A DNA stretch of 64,000 bases from Oscillospiraceae bacterium (lineage in GTDB: Bacteria; Bacillota; Clostridia; Oscillospirales; Ruminococcaceae), in the NCBI GenBank assembly GCA_021202155.1, contig JAJQDP010000005.1, positions 1-64,000 on the forward strand, written 5' to 3'. The position numbers were made by a program, and so were the translations under genes. Shown here one piece after another: positions 51,483 through 60,881 of this stretch; the stretch's first letter is position 1; each line of letters begins with the position of its first letter. The notes beneath the pieces were generated by a model that saw nothing but the letters and a program-made list of their open reading frames with translations, was not told the origin of the DNA and ran no database searches.

Positions 51483-52667
51483 TCAGTCAAGAGCCGCCTT
51501 CACGACACTCCGGTAGTTCAGAAGTATAGCGTTGTCATTGTAGATGACAAACGACGTGTACTCCCCACCAAGAGAGGTTGTGCTCTTAAGCTCTCCCGAG
51601 GAATCGAGGCGGTACAGCTCGGACGCGGTATTGAGATACACTTCCCCATCGTCCACCAAGACGTATCTCACCTCTTCATTATAAGTAATTTCCGCCGTTT
51701 CGTCAAGTCCTGCCTCAAAAATAGCTACTACGTTCTCATCGCTTCCCGGTTTCTCAAAGGTTATCACGCAGACGTCGTCCTTGGCGGAAAAGCCACTTAT
51801 GTCGTAGGTGTAATCATAGGTATAGCTCACGGTGCAGTCGCTCGAAAGAAGATACATCTCATCGCTTCCGACAAGCCAGATTTCGTCGTCATCGGTGAAC
51901 TCAATGTCGAGTACCAAGGTTTCGATGGCGGAGGATTTCGCCTGAATCTCGGTCGAGCTGAAATCAAGGACGTTGACAACAGTCTTGATGATTCCGCCGG
52001 AGGCATAGATACTCGCAACGGCACAGCCTGAGCCGGAGTCGTTCATGGCAACTGCCATGATATAGTTCCCGTCAGCCCAGTGGAAAATCTCGGTTCCGTT
52101 CTTGTCGTAGATTGTGAGGTAGGACACGTACTTGTCGGTCGAGGTCACAACCGCGATGTTGCCCTTCTCGCCAAGCTCTGCGAACAGGATCTGGTCTTCA
52201 AGCTTCTTTTCAAATATCTCGTTGCGGCGACCTATGACCATCAGGCTATAGCCGCCCATGTCATAGACGAGTGCCCTCGTCGAGGTCGCCTCAACAGTCG
52301 GTGTGCCGTATGGCGCGTAGACCGACTGGATGGTAGCACCGGATATATCATAGGTTGTGATGGAGGTATCGGAGAACATCACCCAGCAATCGCGCATAGC
52401 ACCAATCGAGACGTTGGAACGGCTGGAAACGTCAAACGGGAAGTTCGACTCCTCCTCTTCCTCCTCCAATGTGGTCGAGGTGGCTGACTCGTAGCTCTCT
52501 TCAAGGATATTCTCAAAGTATGGCAACCAGCCATCGCGGGAAATATACACCAAAAGCACGACGACGAGCATCGCCACAACAGCGGTAAGTCTTCTGAAAA
52601 TCCGCTTGGTTCTGCGGCTTCTGCGGAGCTTCTTTATGTCGGTTTCATAGGAATTTATCGAGGACAC
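51483..52667 (-). CDS. DUF5711 membrane-anchored beta-propeller protein
   Basis: A 394-residue protein with a basic cytoplasmic N-terminus (KKLRRSRRTKRIFRRL), one membrane helix at about residues 28-44, an acidic linker (EEEEEESNFPF) and an extracellular repeat region of beta strands (WVMFSDTSITTYDISG, ALVYDMGGYSLMV, IEFTDDDEIWLVGSDEM) fitting the DUF5711 propeller-like family. Start GTG at 52667 follows GAGGAGG. It is paired with a CvpA-family gene, an arrangement common in Oscillospiraceae, suggesting an envelope function. Confidence 0.78.
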   Translation of the reverse strand: MSSINSYETDIKKLRRSRRTKRIFRRLTAVVAMLVVVLLVYISRDGWLPYFENILEESYESATSTTLEEEEEESNFPFDVSSRSNVSIGAMRDCWVMFSDTSITTYDISGATIQSVYAPYGTPTVEATSTRALVYDMGGYSLMVIGRRNEIFEKKLEDQILFAELGEKGNIAVVTSTDKYVSYLTIYDKNGTEIFHWADGNYIMAVAMNDSGSGCAVASIYASGGIIKTVVNVLDFSSTEIQAKSSAIETLVLDIEFTDDDEIWLVGSDEMYLLSSDCTVSYTYDYTYDISGFSAKDDVCVITFEKPGSDENVVAIFEAGLDETAEITYNEEVRYVLVDDGEVYLNTASELYRLDSSGELKSTTSLGGEYTSFVIYNDNAILLNYRSVVKAALD

Positions 52668-52681
52668 CCGGGTGCCTCCTC

Positions 52682-53425
52682 TCAGTAGAAAACTTTGTTT
52701 AAATATAGCCCGTGTGGGGGAACTGTTTTGCCTGCTCTTGTTCTGTCGCAGGCGGCGATAATCTTGGGGATGGAGTCCCGGGGAAGCTTGTCATCGTTGA
52801 TAAAGAGAAGCGTCCCGACCATAATTCTCACCATGTTGTAAAGGAATCCGTCGCCGCTGACCTTGAAGATAACCAAATCCCCTTCGCGCCCGACCGAGAA
52901 ATCATAGATGGTTCTCACTGTCTCTTTCTTGTCGGTATCTGTCGAACAGAACGACTTGAAGTCGTGCGTGCCAATAAAATCTTTCGAGGCTTTGTCAAGC
53001 TTCTCCGCATCAATCGGATACCAGCTTCTGAACCATAAATCCTCATGAAAAGCCGAGCGAATCTCCGAATTGTGGATGATGTACTTGTACTCCTTTCCCT
53101 TGCAGGAGTACCTCGCGTGGAAGTCGTCGGGGACTTTTTCGCACCCCCGGATGGCTATATCCTTCGGCAAAACGCCATTAAGCCCGAATATTATCCCTCT
53201 CTCGTCGATACTGTTTTCAAGAGCACATGAAAAGGCATATTCGTTTGCGTGAACCCCGGCATCCGTCCTTGAACAGCCGTCGATTGAGACCTTCTCGCCA
53301 AGGAGCTTACAGAACCCCTGCTCGACCGTCCCCTGGATGGTTCTGAGCCTCAGGTTATCCGCCTGCTTCTGGAAGCCGTGATAGTTAGTCCCGCGAAAGG
53401 ACATTGTTACTTTGTAGTTTGTCAT
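52682..53425 (-). CDS. truA: tRNA pseudouridine synthase A
   Basis: Modifies uridines 38-40 of the tRNA anticodon arm. The N-terminal YKVTMSFRGTNYHGFQKQ, catalytic aspartate in DGCSRTDAGVHANE and the C-terminal FLYNMVRIMVGTLL motif are intact over 247 residues. ATG overlaps the ecfT stop by ATGA, so translation is coupled, as in many Firmicutes ecfA1-ecfA2-ecfT-truA clusters. Confidence 0.96.
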   Translation of the reverse strand: MTNYKVTMSFRGTNYHGFQKQADNLRLRTIQGTVEQGFCKLLGEKVSIDGCSRTDAGVHANEYAFSCALENSIDERGIIFGLNGVLPKDIAIRGCEKVPDDFHARYSCKGKEYKYIIHNSEIRSAFHEDLWFRSWYPIDAEKLDKASKDFIGTHDFKSFCSTDTDKKETVRTIYDFSVGREGDLVIFKVSGDGFLYNMVRIMVGTLLFINDDKLPRDSIPKIIAACDRTRAGKTVPPHGLYLNKVFY

Positions 53426-54231
53426 ATCGGAATAAATATATTTGCAAGAATTATCAGCACCAAGAAAAGCACTGTAACCGCAACGGCAATATAGTCTATG
53501 TGTGTGGTCTTGAGTTGCTTCATACGTGTTCTTCCCTCACCGCCGCGGTAGCAACGGCACTCCATCGCAAGAGCCAATTCCTCTGCTCTTCTGAACGCCG
53601 AAACAAACAGCGGGATGAGAACAGGGATAAGAGCCTTCGCGCGGTTGATGATTGAGCCGGACTCAAAGTCCGCTCCCCTTGCCTTCTGCGCCGACATAAT
53701 CTTGTCGGTCTCTTCAATCAGAGTCGGAATAAATCTGAGTGCTATCGTCATCATCATTGCAATCTCGTGCGCCGGGAAGTGGAAAACACGTAGCGGCGAA
53801 AGAACCCTCTCGATGGCGTCGGTAAGAGCTATCGGGGAGGTTGTGTACGTGAGAAGCGACGTTCCGCAGATGAGGAAGATGATTCTCACCGCCATGAATA
53901 TCATCGTTGAGAGCCCGTCATCGGTAATTTTTATGAATCCGAGGCTGAAAATGACGTTTCCGGTGGTGATGAAGAAGAGGTTCAGAATTCCCGTGAAAAT
54001 GATGACCGGAAGAATCGGCTTGACGCCCTTCACCATCATTTTAATCGGGATTCCCGAAATCACAAAAGCAAATATCAGGAACACAATGCCTATCCCGAGC
54101 CCCACAAATCCGCTCGCCGAAAAGAGCATCACTATATATAAAACCGTCAACAAGAGCTTAATTCGCGGGTCAAGGCGATGTAAAACCGATTTTCCCGGAA
54201 AATATTGCCCGATAGTTATATCCTTTATCAA
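53422..54231 (-). CDS. ecfT: ECF transporter transmembrane component EcfT
   Basis: The membrane scaffold of energy-coupling factor transporters that joins the ATPases to exchangeable S components. The 269-residue protein has five to six helices and the two coupling motifs SAQKARGADFE and LAMECRCYRGG with their Ala-Arg-Gly type cores. It lies three bases after ecfA2 and overlaps truA. It should serve the S component encoded at 35956 and others elsewhere in the genome. Confidence 0.95.
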   Translation of the reverse strand: MIKDITIGQYFPGKSVLHRLDPRIKLLLTVLYIVMLFSASGFVGLGIGIVFLIFAFVISGIPIKMMVKGVKPILPVIIFTGILNLFFITTGNVIFSLGFIKITDDGLSTMIFMAVRIIFLICGTSLLTYTTSPIALTDAIERVLSPLRVFHFPAHEIAMMMTIALRFIPTLIEETDKIMSAQKARGADFESGSIINRAKALIPVLIPLFVSAFRRAEELALAMECRCYRGGEGRTRMKQLKTTHIDYIAVAVTVLFLVLIILANIFIPI

Positions 54232-54234
54232 GTC

Positions 54235-55098
54235 CTATTTCTCCTTTTTCTCCTCTAAAAGCCTTAAAACAAGCTTCTTAGCATACCCGGTTGAATATAC
54301 CTCGTCGTCAAAATCGATTCCAGCTTCTTTCAGCCTGTCGAAAACTCTCGTTATCTGCGGGACGGTGAGCCCCATGCTGTCAAGCTCGCGAACTCTGGCG
54401 AATACTTTTTCGGGGGTGTCGAACATGAATATCTTGGAATCGTTCACAACGAGTATTTTTTGTACGGTGTTCGCCACGTCTTCCATCGAGTGGGAGACGA
54501 GCATAACGGTCGACTTCTTCTCCTCGTGGTACTCTTTAATCATGCCTAAGATTCGGTCGCGTCCGTGAGGGTCAAGCCCGGCTGTCGGTTCATCCAAGAT
54601 GAGAACCTTTGGCTCCATAGCCATGACTCCTGCGATGGCAACCCGCCGCTTCTGTCCGCCGGACAAATCGAACGGCGACTTCTGGAGTAATTCCTCTTTC
54701 AAGCCCACCAGGCGCATGGTTTCACGCACCCGCCGGTCAATTTCATTCTCGTCAAGACCCATGTTCTTCGGACCGTAGGAGATGTCCTTATAGACGGTGT
54801 CCTCGAAAAGCTGGTACTCGGGGTACTGGAAAACGAGTCCGACTTTGAATCGGATGTCGCGGAGTCTCGACTTATCCGCAAAAAGCTCCTCACCGTCGAC
54901 GAATACCTTGCCGGTGGTGGCTTTCAGAAGACCGTTGAAATGCTGAATAAGGGTGGACTTCCCGGAACCGGTGTGCCCGATAATTCCGATAAGCTCTCCC
55001 TCATCAATCTCTAAGTTTATGTCATCCAGAGCTACCTTCCGAAAAGGCGTACCCTCGCCGTAGACGTAACTCAGGTGTTCGGTTTTGATTATACTCAA
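54235..55098 (-). CDS. ecfA2: ECF transporter ATPase EcfA2
   Basis: Second ATPase of the ECF module, 287 residues. Walker A is GHTGSGKSTLIQH, the Q-loop region VGLVFQYPEYQLFE, the signature DLSGGQKRRVAIAG and Walker B VLILDEPTAGLDP; the C-terminal region is of the Ecf type. TTG at 55098 follows AGAGGA by eight bases. A repeat of about 160 bases now separates it from ecfA1. Confidence 0.95.
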   Translation of the reverse strand: MSIIKTEHLSYVYGEGTPFRKVALDDINLEIDEGELIGIIGHTGSGKSTLIQHFNGLLKATTGKVFVDGEELFADKSRLRDIRFKVGLVFQYPEYQLFEDTVYKDISYGPKNMGLDENEIDRRVRETMRLVGLKEELLQKSPFDLSGGQKRRVAIAGVMAMEPKVLILDEPTAGLDPHGRDRILGMIKEYHEEKKSTVMLVSHSMEDVANTVQKILVVNDSKIFMFDTPEKVFARVRELDSMGLTVPQITRVFDRLKEAGIDFDDEVYSTGYAKKLVLRLLEEKKEK

Positions 55099-55133
55099 TG
55101 GTTTGTCCTCTCTTTACAGCTTCATAGCCGCGG

Positions 55134-55294
55134 AAACCCCTCCACCGCCGCCTTTTGCGGCGGTCCCCCTCCCCTTTCAGGGGAGGCTTTTACTGCTTCT
55201 CTCAGAAGCCTTGATAGAGGCAGTTATAGGCTCCCTCTGAAATGAAGTTCGCAAGCGTACTTCGGGAGCTGTCAGCCGCAGGCTGACTGAGCCT
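55134..55294. repeat. Family A repeat, double copy 7, inside the ecfA1 3' end
   Basis: AAACCCCTCCACCGCCGCC and TCCCCTTTCAGGGGAGGC, then AGTTCGCAAGCGTACTT and GTCAGCCGCAGGCTGAC. The right module encodes the last 38 residues of ecfA1. Confidence 0.8.
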
Positions 55295-56142
55295 ACTTTC
55301 AGTAGCTTATACAGTGCCTCATAGCACTCATCTTCATAAATAATATCTTCGGGTAGATTCACTCCGCACTCTATCAGCTCATGCGTGAGCTCGGTTACTT
55401 GCGGGACGTCGAGCCCCAGAGATTTAAGCTTCTCAACCTGTGAGAAGACCTTTTTCGGGCAGTCGTCCATGATGATGTTGCCCGAGTCCATGACAACAAC
55501 CCGCTTCGCTCTTGCCGCTTCGTCCATGTAGTGGGTGATTAAAACTATGGTGACGCCGGACTTGTTGAGTTCAGTTATCGTGGACATTATCTCCCGCCTG
55601 CCGATTGGGTCAAGCATGGCGGTCGGCTCATCTAAGACTATGCAGTCGGGCTTCATGGCTAAAACTCCCGCTATTGCAACCCTCTGCTTCTGTCCGCCGG
55701 AAAGCTTTGAGGGCGAGTGCTCTCTGTAATCATACATTCCGACCGTCTTCAAAGCCTCGTCAACCCTGCGCCTTATCTCCGACGGCTCAACGCCGATGTT
55801 TTCGAGCGCGAATGCGACGTCCTCTTCAACTATTGTCGCGACTATCTGGTTGTCCGGATTCTGGAAGACCATCCCGACGTTACTTCTGATGTCGAAAAGC
55901 TTGTCCTCGTCGGCGGTATCCATTCCCGCGACCGTGACCTTTCCCGAGTCAGGAAGGTTTATGGCGTTCAGAAGCTTAGCCAGCGTCGACTTTCCCGAGC
56001 CATTATGCCCGAGTACCGCGACAAATTCGCCCTTGTCGATAGAGAGCGAAAGCCCGTGCAGAACCTCGTTTTTCTCGACATTCCCGTTGTCGTCCTCGGT
56101 TGTGTATGTGAATGTAACGTTGTCAATATCTATAAAACTCAT
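55177..56142 (-). CDS. ecfA1: ECF transporter ATPase EcfA1 with repeat-encoded tail
   Basis: First ATPase of the ECF module. Walker A is GHNGSGKSTLAKL, Q-loop VGMVFQNPDNQI, signature KLSGGQKQRVAIAG and Walker B CIVLDEPTAMLDP. The conserved protein ends near residue 283 (CYEALYKLLKV). The next 38 residues (GSVSLRLTAPEVRLRT and on) are translated from a dispersed repeat, giving 321 residues against a family norm near 280. Expression starts at AAGGGG before the ATG. The tail probably does not block function, since the cluster is otherwise intact. Confidence 0.94.
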   Translation of the reverse strand: MSFIDIDNVTFTYTTEDDNGNVEKNEVLHGLSLSIDKGEFVAVLGHNGSGKSTLAKLLNAINLPDSGKVTVAGMDTADEDKLFDIRSNVGMVFQNPDNQIVATIVEEDVAFALENIGVEPSEIRRRVDEALKTVGMYDYREHSPSKLSGGQKQRVAIAGVLAMKPDCIVLDEPTAMLDPIGRREIMSTITELNKSGVTIVLITHYMDEAARAKRVVVMDSGNIIMDDCPKKVFSQVEKLKSLGLDVPQVTELTHELIECGVNLPEDIIYEDECYEALYKLLKVGSVSLRLTAPEVRLRTSFQREPITASIKASERSSKSLP

Positions 56143-56160
56143 TATAACCCCTTTAAGTTG

Positions 56161-56192
56161 AATGCGTAATTCGTAATGCGTAATGCGTAATT
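56161..56192. repeat. Family C repeat, copy 4
   Basis: AATGCGTA/AATTCGTA words in tandem, directly followed by a family A repeat. Confidence 0.75.
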
Positions 56193-56371
56193 AGTCGCGC
56201 TTTGCGCGACGCGCCTCAGGCGGCTTCGCCGCCAGCTCCCGAAGCTCGCTTGCGAACTTCATTTCAGAGGGAGCCTATTTTCCTCCTATCACAGCCTCTT
56301 GATAGAGGCAGTTATAGCCTCCCCTGAAAGGGGAGGGGGACCGCCGCGCAAAGCGCAGTGGTGGAGGGGTT
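56193..56371. repeat. Family A repeat, double copy 8
   Basis: AGTCGCGCTTTGCGCGAC, AGCTCGCTTGCGAACT and TCAGAGGGAGCC, then CCTCCCCTGAAAGGGGAGG and CCGCCGCGCAAAGCGC, ending at the methyltransferase stop codon. Confidence 0.8.
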
Positions 56372-57252
56372 TACACATGCCAGATAGCCGTACTCCCCGC
56401 CGGAAGCGTAAGTCCCGTCGACTCCACAGGGAGTCCTATCTCATCACTGTCAACTTTTCCTCCGAATTTCGGAACTAAGACGCTTGAGAGGATGTAGCCC
56501 ATGACTGATGCCGATAATCCTGTAGTGTAGCTGTTGAGGACAAAGAAGAGCGGCTTTTCGCTCAGGACTCCTGCTGTGAGCCTGACGAGGTCATAGACGT
56601 TGTCTTCAAGCTTCCATATCTCGCCGGAAGGACCTCTCCCGTAGCTTGGCGGGTCCATGATGACTCCCTCATAGCGGCTGGATCTCTTTATTTCGCGCCT
56701 GACGAACTTCTCGCAGTCGTCGACTATCCAGCGGATGGGTCTTTCGGAGAGACCGGACAATGCGGCGTTCTCGCGAGCCCACTGAACCATGCCTTTTGAG
56801 GCGTCGACGTGGCAGACCTCCGCGCCCGAACCTGAGCAGGCAAGTGTCGCTCCGCCGGTGTAGGCGAAAAGGTTCAGAACCCTGACTTTATCGGTCTTCG
56901 CTCTTTCGCTGATAAGCTCTCCGGTCTTCTCCCAGTTTACAGCCTGCTCGGGAAAGAGCCCGGTGTGCTTGAAGCCGGTCGGATGAACCTTGAATTTAAG
57001 GCTTCCGAAATACTGCGAGCTGTAGCTCACGTTCCAGCTCTCGGGGAGCTTTTTTAAGTACTCCCACTGTCCGCCGCCCTTGGTTGAGCGGTGATATACT
57101 GCGTTCGCACTCTGCCAGAGTGCAGTCTTATCCGTTTTCCAGATGACCTGCGGATCGGGTCGGATGAGCCGAATATCTTTCCAGCTCTCAAGCCTTTCTC
57201 CGTCAGATGCGTCAAGTAATCTATAATCCTTCCAGCCGTTAGCTGTTCTCAT
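56371..57252 (-). CDS. Class I SAM-dependent methyltransferase, RlmI/RlmL-like
   Basis: A 293-residue methyltransferase resembling the catalytic half of 23S rRNA m5C/m2G enzymes. SAM motif I is LNLFAYTGGATLACSGSGA, and the catalytic motif is VIMDPPSYGRGPSGE. A PUA domain is missing. ATG at 57252 overlaps the end of the upstream mutase gene by 14 bases; an alternative start at 57306 would overlap more. Substrate is likely rRNA but unproven. Confidence 0.82.
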   Translation of the reverse strand: MRTANGWKDYRLLDASDGERLESWKDIRLIRPDPQVIWKTDKTALWQSANAVYHRSTKGGGQWEYLKKLPESWNVSYSSQYFGSLKFKVHPTGFKHTGLFPEQAVNWEKTGELISERAKTDKVRVLNLFAYTGGATLACSGSGAEVCHVDASKGMVQWARENAALSGLSERPIRWIVDDCEKFVRREIKRSSRYEGVIMDPPSYGRGPSGEIWKLEDNVYDLVRLTAGVLSEKPLFFVLNSYTTGLSASVMGYILSSVLVPKFGGKVDSDEIGLPVESTGLTLPAGSTAIWHV

Positions 57253-58618
57253 TGCTACCCTGCTCTCCGATATGCTTCGCGACCGTCTGTGCGGCGGCTT
57301 GGGCATATTGATAAATCATCTGCTCGTCCCTGCCCTCAGCCGTAACACGAATCAGCGGCTCGGCAGTCGATTCCCTTATGTAAATTCTTCCGTCGCCCGC
57401 TAATTTCTCGGAGCAATAATCTAACATCTCCGTTATCTCGGGGACTTGCTCCCACATATTCTTGCATTCGTGCCTTATCTTCACATCAACGTCTATCGTC
57501 GGGTAAGGTGTGAATATCGCGGCGATTTCCGAGAGCTTCCTGCCCGTCTTAGCCATCACCTCAAGCATCCTTGCGGCGGCTAATTCGCCGTCAGCGATGT
57601 CGGGAACATTTCCGAATAAGAACCTTCCGCTCGCGTCCGCGCCCAAACTGTAGCCGTCGGTCATAAGCCTGTCGTGAATACATCTCTCCGAAACTCCTGA
57701 CGCAGTAGAAGTGACGATTCCGTTGTCCTTCGCCCAGCGGAAGAAGCCAAGGTTCGTGGCTCTCGTGACGACGCAGGTGTTGGCGGAAAGTGTCTTCTCC
57801 TGCTTCATGAAATATGCAAGTGCCGCAAGCATCCTGTCCGGGTCGACCGGCTCGCCCTTTTCGTCCACCATAAGGCAACGCGAGCCGTCGCCGTCAAGTG
57901 CCACTCCGCAGTGTGCGCGGGAATCTGTGACAGCCTTGCTGAGGGCTGTCGGGTCTTCAGTCCCGCAGTCAGCGTTTATGTTGACTCCGTTTGGCGCATT
58001 ATTTATAAATTTCGCGTTGATTCCGAGTCCTCTGAAGAACTTCTCAGCCGTATCATATGCCGCGCCATTCGCGCAGTCGACGACTATTCTGAGCCTTCCT
58101 AAATCCGACTGAATGTCCCGCAGGAGATGCCTGACATAGTCCCACTCGGCGTTCTTTTCAGTCAGGATGTCGCCTAAGTTCTCAGGGCTTGCATTGGGAA
58201 TCTCTTCGGGAGAATCAAGAACCAGCCTCTCGATTTCATTCTCGATGCTGTCGGGGAGCTTGTCACCCGAGGCAGAGAAGATTCTGATGCCGTTGAATTC
58301 GTAGCTGTTGTGGGAAGCGGAGACCATGATTCCGGCGTCAGCACCGTACTTGACAGTTAAGTACGCTACAGCCGGCGTCGGGACGACTCCAAGGAGGTCA
58401 GCATTCCCTCCGACAGAGCAGATTCCGGCAATCAGCGATGACTCCAAAATCTTGCAGGAGGAGCGGGTGTCCTTCCCGATAAGAATTTTCGCCCGGCGAT
58501 GGTTTTTCTTTGAAAGCTCACTTGCACAGGCTCTTCCGATGGCCATGGCTAATTCACAGCTTATGTCGCCAAGGGCCTCGCCCTTCACAGCACCATCAGC
58601 ACCGAATAATCTTCCCAT
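57239..58618 (-). CDS. GlmM-like phosphohexomutase with altered catalytic motifs
   Basis: A 459-residue alpha-D-phosphohexomutase closest in layout to phosphoglucosamine mutase GlmM (start MGRLFGADGAV). The phosphoserine loop is kept (GIMVSASHNSYEFNG). The metal loop, normally DGDxDR, reads DGDGSR at the third aspartate; the sugar-binding loop, normally GGEQSGH, reads GADASGR; and the phosphate loop reads RESTAEPLIR where SGTEP is usual. Full length and free of stops, it may be a divergent enzyme or a pseudoenzyme. ATG at 58618 is used; the frame opens at 58738 inside ruvB. Confidence 0.85.
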   Translation of the reverse strand: MGRLFGADGAVKGEALGDISCELAMAIGRACASELSKKNHRRAKILIGKDTRSSCKILESSLIAGICSVGGNADLLGVVPTPAVAYLTVKYGADAGIMVSASHNSYEFNGIRIFSASGDKLPDSIENEIERLVLDSPEEIPNASPENLGDILTEKNAEWDYVRHLLRDIQSDLGRLRIVVDCANGAAYDTAEKFFRGLGINAKFINNAPNGVNINADCGTEDPTALSKAVTDSRAHCGVALDGDGSRCLMVDEKGEPVDPDRMLAALAYFMKQEKTLSANTCVVTRATNLGFFRWAKDNGIVTSTASGVSERCIHDRLMTDGYSLGADASGRFLFGNVPDIADGELAAARMLEVMAKTGRKLSEIAAIFTPYPTIDVDVKIRHECKNMWEQVPEITEMLDYCSEKLAGDGRIYIRESTAEPLIRVTAEGRDEQMIYQYAQAAAQTVAKHIGEQGSNENS

Positions 58619-58643
58619 AATATCAGCCCCAGTCTTTTTTGAG

Positions 58644-59681
58644 TTATAGCATAGTCTGTCCGTCGCGCAATAAGCCCAAGTGTTTGTATGCCAAATCAGT
58701 GGCGCAACGCCCTCTTGGAGTTCTTGCGATGAAGCCAAGCTGCATTAAGTACGGCTCGCAGACATCTTCAAGCGTTACCGCCTCTTCTCCTATTGCGGAG
58801 GCAAGGGTGTCAAGACCGACCGGTCCGCCGTTGTAGCCCTTTATAATCATATTGAGCATACGCTTATCCATCGTGTCAAGCCCGAGGGAGTCAATCTCCA
58901 TCCGGTCAAGAGCGATTTTCGCAATCTCAAGGGTAATAGTTCCGTTACCCATGACGTCGGCGAAATCGCGGACTCGCTTGAGAAGCCTGTTTGCGATTCT
59001 TGGCGTTCCTCTTGAACGCTTTGCAATCTCCATCGCGCCTTCACGGTCGCAGATGACGCCCAAAATTGTCGCCGAGCGCATGATAATCTCGCAGAGCTCT
59101 TCGTGAGTGTAGAGCTCAAGTCTCTGTGAGATTCCGAACCGGTCTCTTAAGGGAGACGTGAGCTGTCCCGCTCTCGTGGTAGCTCCTATCAGCGTAAATC
59201 TCGGTACATCAAGGCGGATAGTACGCGCACCCGCGCCCTTTCCGATGATGATGTCGACCGCGAAATCCTCCATCGCGGGGTACAGAACCTCCTCAATTTC
59301 GCGAGGAATCCGGTGAATCTCGTCTATAAAGAGGACGTCGCCCGCCTGAAGGTTCGTCAGGATTGCGACGATGTCGCCCGGCTTCGTGATAGCCGGTCCT
59401 GAAGTTATGCGTATATTAACGCCCATTTCGTGGGCAATTATCGCCGAAAGAGTGGTCTTTCCGAGTCCGGGAGGTCCATAGAGAAGGACATGGTCGAGCG
59501 GCTCTCCGCGCTTTTTCGCGGCGTCGATGTATATCTTCATGTTCTCCTTGACCTTTTCCTGACCGATGTACTCGTTCAAGGTTTTCGGTCGGAGGGAGAG
59601 CTCCGCCTCGTCGACATCCTCGGCTAAAACCTCGGTCCCGACAAGCCTTTTTTCAAGGTCAAATTCCTTTGATTCGATCAC
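58644..59681 (-). CDS. ruvB: Holliday junction branch migration helicase RuvB
   Basis: The AAA+ motor of the RuvAB complex, 345 residues. N-terminal [18 protein letters not shown], Walker [12 protein letters not shown], Walker [16 protein letters not shown], sensor [19 protein letters not shown] and the C-terminal winged helix ([16 protein letters not shown]) are all intact. GTG start at 59681 follows GGAGG. It is 14 bases after ruvA, in the order ruvC-ruvA-ruvB. Confidence 0.97.
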   Translation of the reverse strand: MIESKEFDLEKRLVGTEVLAEDVDEAELSLRPKTLNEYIGQEKVKENMKIYIDAAKKRGEPLDHVLLYGPPGLGKTTLSAIIAHEMGVNIRITSGPAITKPGDIVAILTNLQAGDVLFIDEIHRIPREIEEVLYPAMEDFAVDIIIGKGAGARTIRLDVPRFTLIGATTRAGQLTSPLRDRFGISQRLELYTHEELCEIIMRSATILGVICDREGAMEIAKRSRGTPRIANRLLKRVRDFADVMGNGTITLEIAKIALDRMEIDSLGLDTMDKRMLNMIIKGYNGGPVGLDTLASAIGEEAVTLEDVCEPYLMQLGFIARTPRGRCATDLAYKHLGLLRDGQTML

Positions 59682-59695
59682 ATTCCTTCACCTCC

Positions 59696-60301
59696 TCAGA
59701 ATCTTCCCGATGCAAGAGTCCTGAGTGCTCTCTTGATGATTTCGTCTGTTTCGAGTTCTCCCGGGCACTTCGCGACTGCCTGCGCCGACTCCGACTGGCT
59801 GTAGCCGAGTACCACCAGGGCGGCAATCGCCTCAGCCTTGTTATTGTCACCGACAGCGGCAGTAATCGCGCCGACTTCTCCGGTTTCGTCCAAGACTGCT
59901 CCCTTTGCGACCTTGTCTTTTAATTCCATAACGATTCTCTGAGCGATTTTCCCGCCGATTCCCTTGACTTTTGAAAATGCTTTTGTATCATCCGACGCTA
60001 TCGCAAGAGCGACAGAGGCTGGGGTCAGGCTTGAAAGAATCGCAAGAGCGTACTTTGCGCCGACTCCGCTGACAGAGGTGAGAAGCTTGAAGCACTCAAG
60101 CTCATCCTTCGTGAAGAAGCCGAACAAATCTATTGCGTCCTCCCGAACAGCCATGTAGGTATAGAGCGTGCAGGAGGTGAGGTTCGAGACGGATGTTATC
60201 GTGTTCATTGTTGTCTTGCAGGCATAGCCGACTCCCCCGCATTCGATGACGCAGAGGTCGGGCTCGGTGTGTATTATATTTCCGGTAAGGCTGTAAATCA
60301 T
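59696..60301 (-). CDS. ruvA: Holliday junction branch migration protein RuvA
   Basis: Tetrameric junction-binding partner of RuvB. The OB-fold N-terminus (MIYSLTGNIIHTEPDLCVIECGG, in part), the acidic pin region, two helix-hairpin-helix motifs (LLTSVSGVGAKYALAILSS and KVKGIGGKIAQRIVMEL) and the C-terminal RuvB-binding domain are present in 201 residues. Confidence 0.96.
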   Translation of the reverse strand: MIYSLTGNIIHTEPDLCVIECGGVGYACKTTMNTITSVSNLTSCTLYTYMAVREDAIDLFGFFTKDELECFKLLTSVSGVGAKYALAILSSLTPASVALAIASDDTKAFSKVKGIGGKIAQRIVMELKDKVAKGAVLDETGEVGAITAAVGDNNKAEAIAALVVLGYSQSESAQAVAKCPGELETDEIIKRALRTLASGRF

Positions 60302-60331
60302 TTTTAAGTTCCGTTCTGCCGGAAACCGGCG

Positions 60332-60823
60332 TTAATTCAGTCCGAAAACCTTTGAAGTGGCGTAGTGACCGTGAGTGATGGCAAGAGCCAAGGCGTCGGC
60401 GGCATCGTCCGGCTTCGGGATTTCCTTCAAATTCAGGATTGAGCGGGTCATCTCCTGAACCTGCTTCTTCTCCGCCCTGCCGTAGCCGACAACCGAGTTT
60501 TTGACCTGGAGCGGCGTATATTCGTAAATTTTGACACCATGCGTGTTTGCGGAAAGGAGGATAACTCCCCTTGCCTGCGCCACGTCGATGGCGGTCGTGT
60601 GGTTGGTGTTGAAGTAGAGCTTTTCAAGGGAGATAGCGTCCGGCTTGTAGGTCTCCAAGAGCTCATTCATGTCGTTATAGATGACTCCAAGTCGCTCGTC
60701 GAATTGATGGTCGGGAGTAGTTGTAATAGCACCATATCCCTTAACCAGGAAATCTCTTCCGTCATAATCCAAAACTCCGTACCCGACAATCGCATATCCC
60801 GGGTCGATTCCAAGTATCCTCAT
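60332..60823 (-). CDS. ruvC: Crossover junction endodeoxyribonuclease RuvC
   Basis: Holliday junction resolvase. The four acidic residues are in MRILGIDPGYAIVGYG, ISLEKLYFN, and near the C-terminus in PKPDDAADALALAITH. ATG at 60823 gives the family start MRILGIDPG and 163 residues; the frame opens at 60835. It is first in the ruvC-ruvA-ruvB-mutase-methyltransferase run, behind a perfect consensus promoter. Confidence 0.96.
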   Translation of the reverse strand: MRILGIDPGYAIVGYGVLDYDGRDFLVKGYGAITTTPDHQFDERLGVIYNDMNELLETYKPDAISLEKLYFNTNHTTAIDVAQARGVILLSANTHGVKIYEYTPLQVKNSVVGYGRAEKKQVQEMTRSILNLKEIPKPDDAADALALAITHGHYATSKVFGLN

Positions 60824-60881
60824 TCTATACCCCACTTTTTAAAATACAATATTACGCCATTTTCTACTTTTCTAAATAGTA

